From: Anaerolineae bacterium
GTDB taxonomy: Bacteria; Chloroflexota; Anaerolineae; UBA1429
Direction of reading: 5' to 3'
DNA: 6,733 nucleotides
NCBI GenBank assembly: GCA_007118555.1
Contig: SKRJ01000436.1
Span: 1-6,733 of the forward strand
Positions 6,050 to 6,733 of this stretch are shown here, piece by piece (positions within the stretch are counted from its first letter, which is position 1; each line of letters begins with the position of its first letter). The notes beneath the pieces are model-generated. The model saw nothing but the letters and a program-made list of their open reading frames with translations, was not told where the DNA came from and ran no database searches. The position numbers were made by a program, and so were the translations under genes.

Positions 6050-6733
6050 ATGCGATATTACGAGGAACCCGCCCGCCAGATTCCCATCGCCCGCGAGGTG
6101 GACGTCATTGTCGTGGGGGGTGGCCCCGCCGGTGTGGGGGCGGCCATCGCGGCGGCCCGCGCCGGCGCCGAGACCCTGTTGGTCGAGCAGTTTGGCTATC
6201 TGGGGGGCACAGCCACGGCCTCGCTCATGGCCTGCATCAACGGCTTTCGCAATCAGGTGGCGCCCGACGAAACCCAGGTGGTGCGCGGCATCGCCGAAGA
6301 GGTTGTGTTGCGCCTCAAGGAGCGCGACGGCCTGGGCAACCAGAGCCCCTATCCCCAGCGCGATTTCCCCACCGAGCCCGGGCAGCTCGCCTATAGCTAT
6401 GTCATTGACACCGAGCAGTTCAAGTATGTCCTGATGCAGATGTGCCAGGAGGCCGGCGTCGAGCTGCTGCTGCACGCCTTTTATGCCGCCGGTATTCTGG
6501 AGGATCAGGCGCTACAGGGCATCCTGGTCGAGTCCAAGTCGGGGCGTCAGGCCCTGATGGCCAGGGTCGTTATCGACGCCAGCGGCGATGGCGACGTGGC
6601 GGCCCGCTCCGGCGCGCCCTTCTGGCAGATTCGGGCCGACGAGGCCCCGCGCCTCAACGACGCCCTCATGTACCGCGTCACCAGCCAGGGGCGCCCGGAA
6701 AAGACCATGGCCTGCGATCTGGGCGCGACGCAG
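6050..6733 (+). CDS. FAD-dependent oxidoreductase, N-terminal 228 residues (3' end outside window)
   Basis: The frame stays open from ATG 6050 to the last base, giving 228 codons. Residues 17-46 form a dinucleotide-binding Rossmann fold: VDVIVVGGGPAGVGAAIAAA (17-36), with the glycine-rich GGGPAG (23-28), ending at E46 (LLVEQ), which normally contacts the adenosine ribose of FAD. Next come FGYLGGTAT (48-56) and a helix-rich stretch, then YVIDTEQFKYVL (117-128). VVIDASGDGDVAARSG (173-188) is the second FAD-contacting motif typical of the FAD_oxidored family (PF12831), and what follows would be the substrate part. Substrate and electron acceptor cannot be told from this half; relatives are often annotated only as FAD-dependent oxidoreductase. 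No signal peptide is visible, so it is probably cytosolic. It starts one base after the methyltransferase stop, with a ribosome binding site inside that gene. Confidence 0.9.
   Translation, partial: MRYYEEPARQIPIAREVDVIVVGGGPAGVGAAIAAARAGAETLLVEQFGYLGGTATASLMACINGFRNQVAPDETQVVRGIAEEVVLRLKERDGLGNQSPYPQRDFPTEPGQLAYSYVIDTEQFKYVLMQMCQEAGVELLLHAFYAAGILEDQALQGILVESKSGRQALMARVVIDASGDGDVAARSGAPFWQIRADEAPRLNDALMYRVTSQGRPEKTMACDLGATQ

Noticed and set aside
4903..6051. Open frame of 382 codons on the minus strand, antisense to the methyltransferase
   Set aside because: It is low-complexity with Gln/His/Gly richness and no motifs, while the plus strand encodes a complete THUMP methyltransferase with its own promoter and ribosome binding site.

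Overview
The window reads as ordinary chromosomal DNA from a GC-rich bacterium. A hand count gives 315 of 540 bases G or C (58%) over positions 1-540, and 123 of 180 (68%) in three sampled lines (3301-3360, 5521-5640). There are no tRNA or rRNA genes, insertion sequences or CRISPR repeats. The gene content (an EF-P with an arginine tip in a PARGG loop, a universal-stress-protein/DUF389 fusion, a THUMP methyltransferase) would suit a Chloroflexota-like lineage. That assignment is a judgement from family resemblance and was not tested by any search.

Layout, left to right. (1) Positions 1-551 (+) hold the C-terminal part of a DUF4268 protein that enters from the left edge. (2) Positions 574-2049 (-) encode a CPA1-type K+(Na+)/H+ antiporter of the NhaP2/CvrA kind, convergent with the first gene. 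(3) A 183-bp divergent spacer carries two back-to-back sigma-70-type promoters. (4) Positions 2233-4161 (+) encode a 642-residue protein with two N-terminal universal-stress-protein-like modules fused to a DUF389 membrane domain. (5) Positions 4158-4715 (-) encode elongation factor P; its stop codon and that of the DUF389 gene interlock in one CTAG. (6) A 208-bp divergent spacer again carries two promoters. (7) Positions 4924-6048 (+) encode a THUMP-domain RNA guanine-N2 methyltransferase. (8) Starting one base after it, an FAD-dependent oxidoreductase runs off the right edge.

How the genes relate. The antiporter and the USP-DUF389 membrane protein face away from each other across one control region, which would fit shared regulation of ion or stress homeostasis (inference). 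EF-P and the methyltransferase, both translation-related, are likewise divergent from one control region. The methyltransferase and the oxidoreductase are almost certainly one transcript. The remaining junctions are convergent and very tight (22 bp, and a 4-bp overlap).

I see no clearly undescribed multi-gene system. The points most worth following are the USP-USP-DUF389 architecture next to an antiporter, a probable leaderless start for that gene, the arginine-tipped EF-P with no modifying enzyme beside it, and an efp terminator that appears to lie inside the coding tail of the opposing gene.
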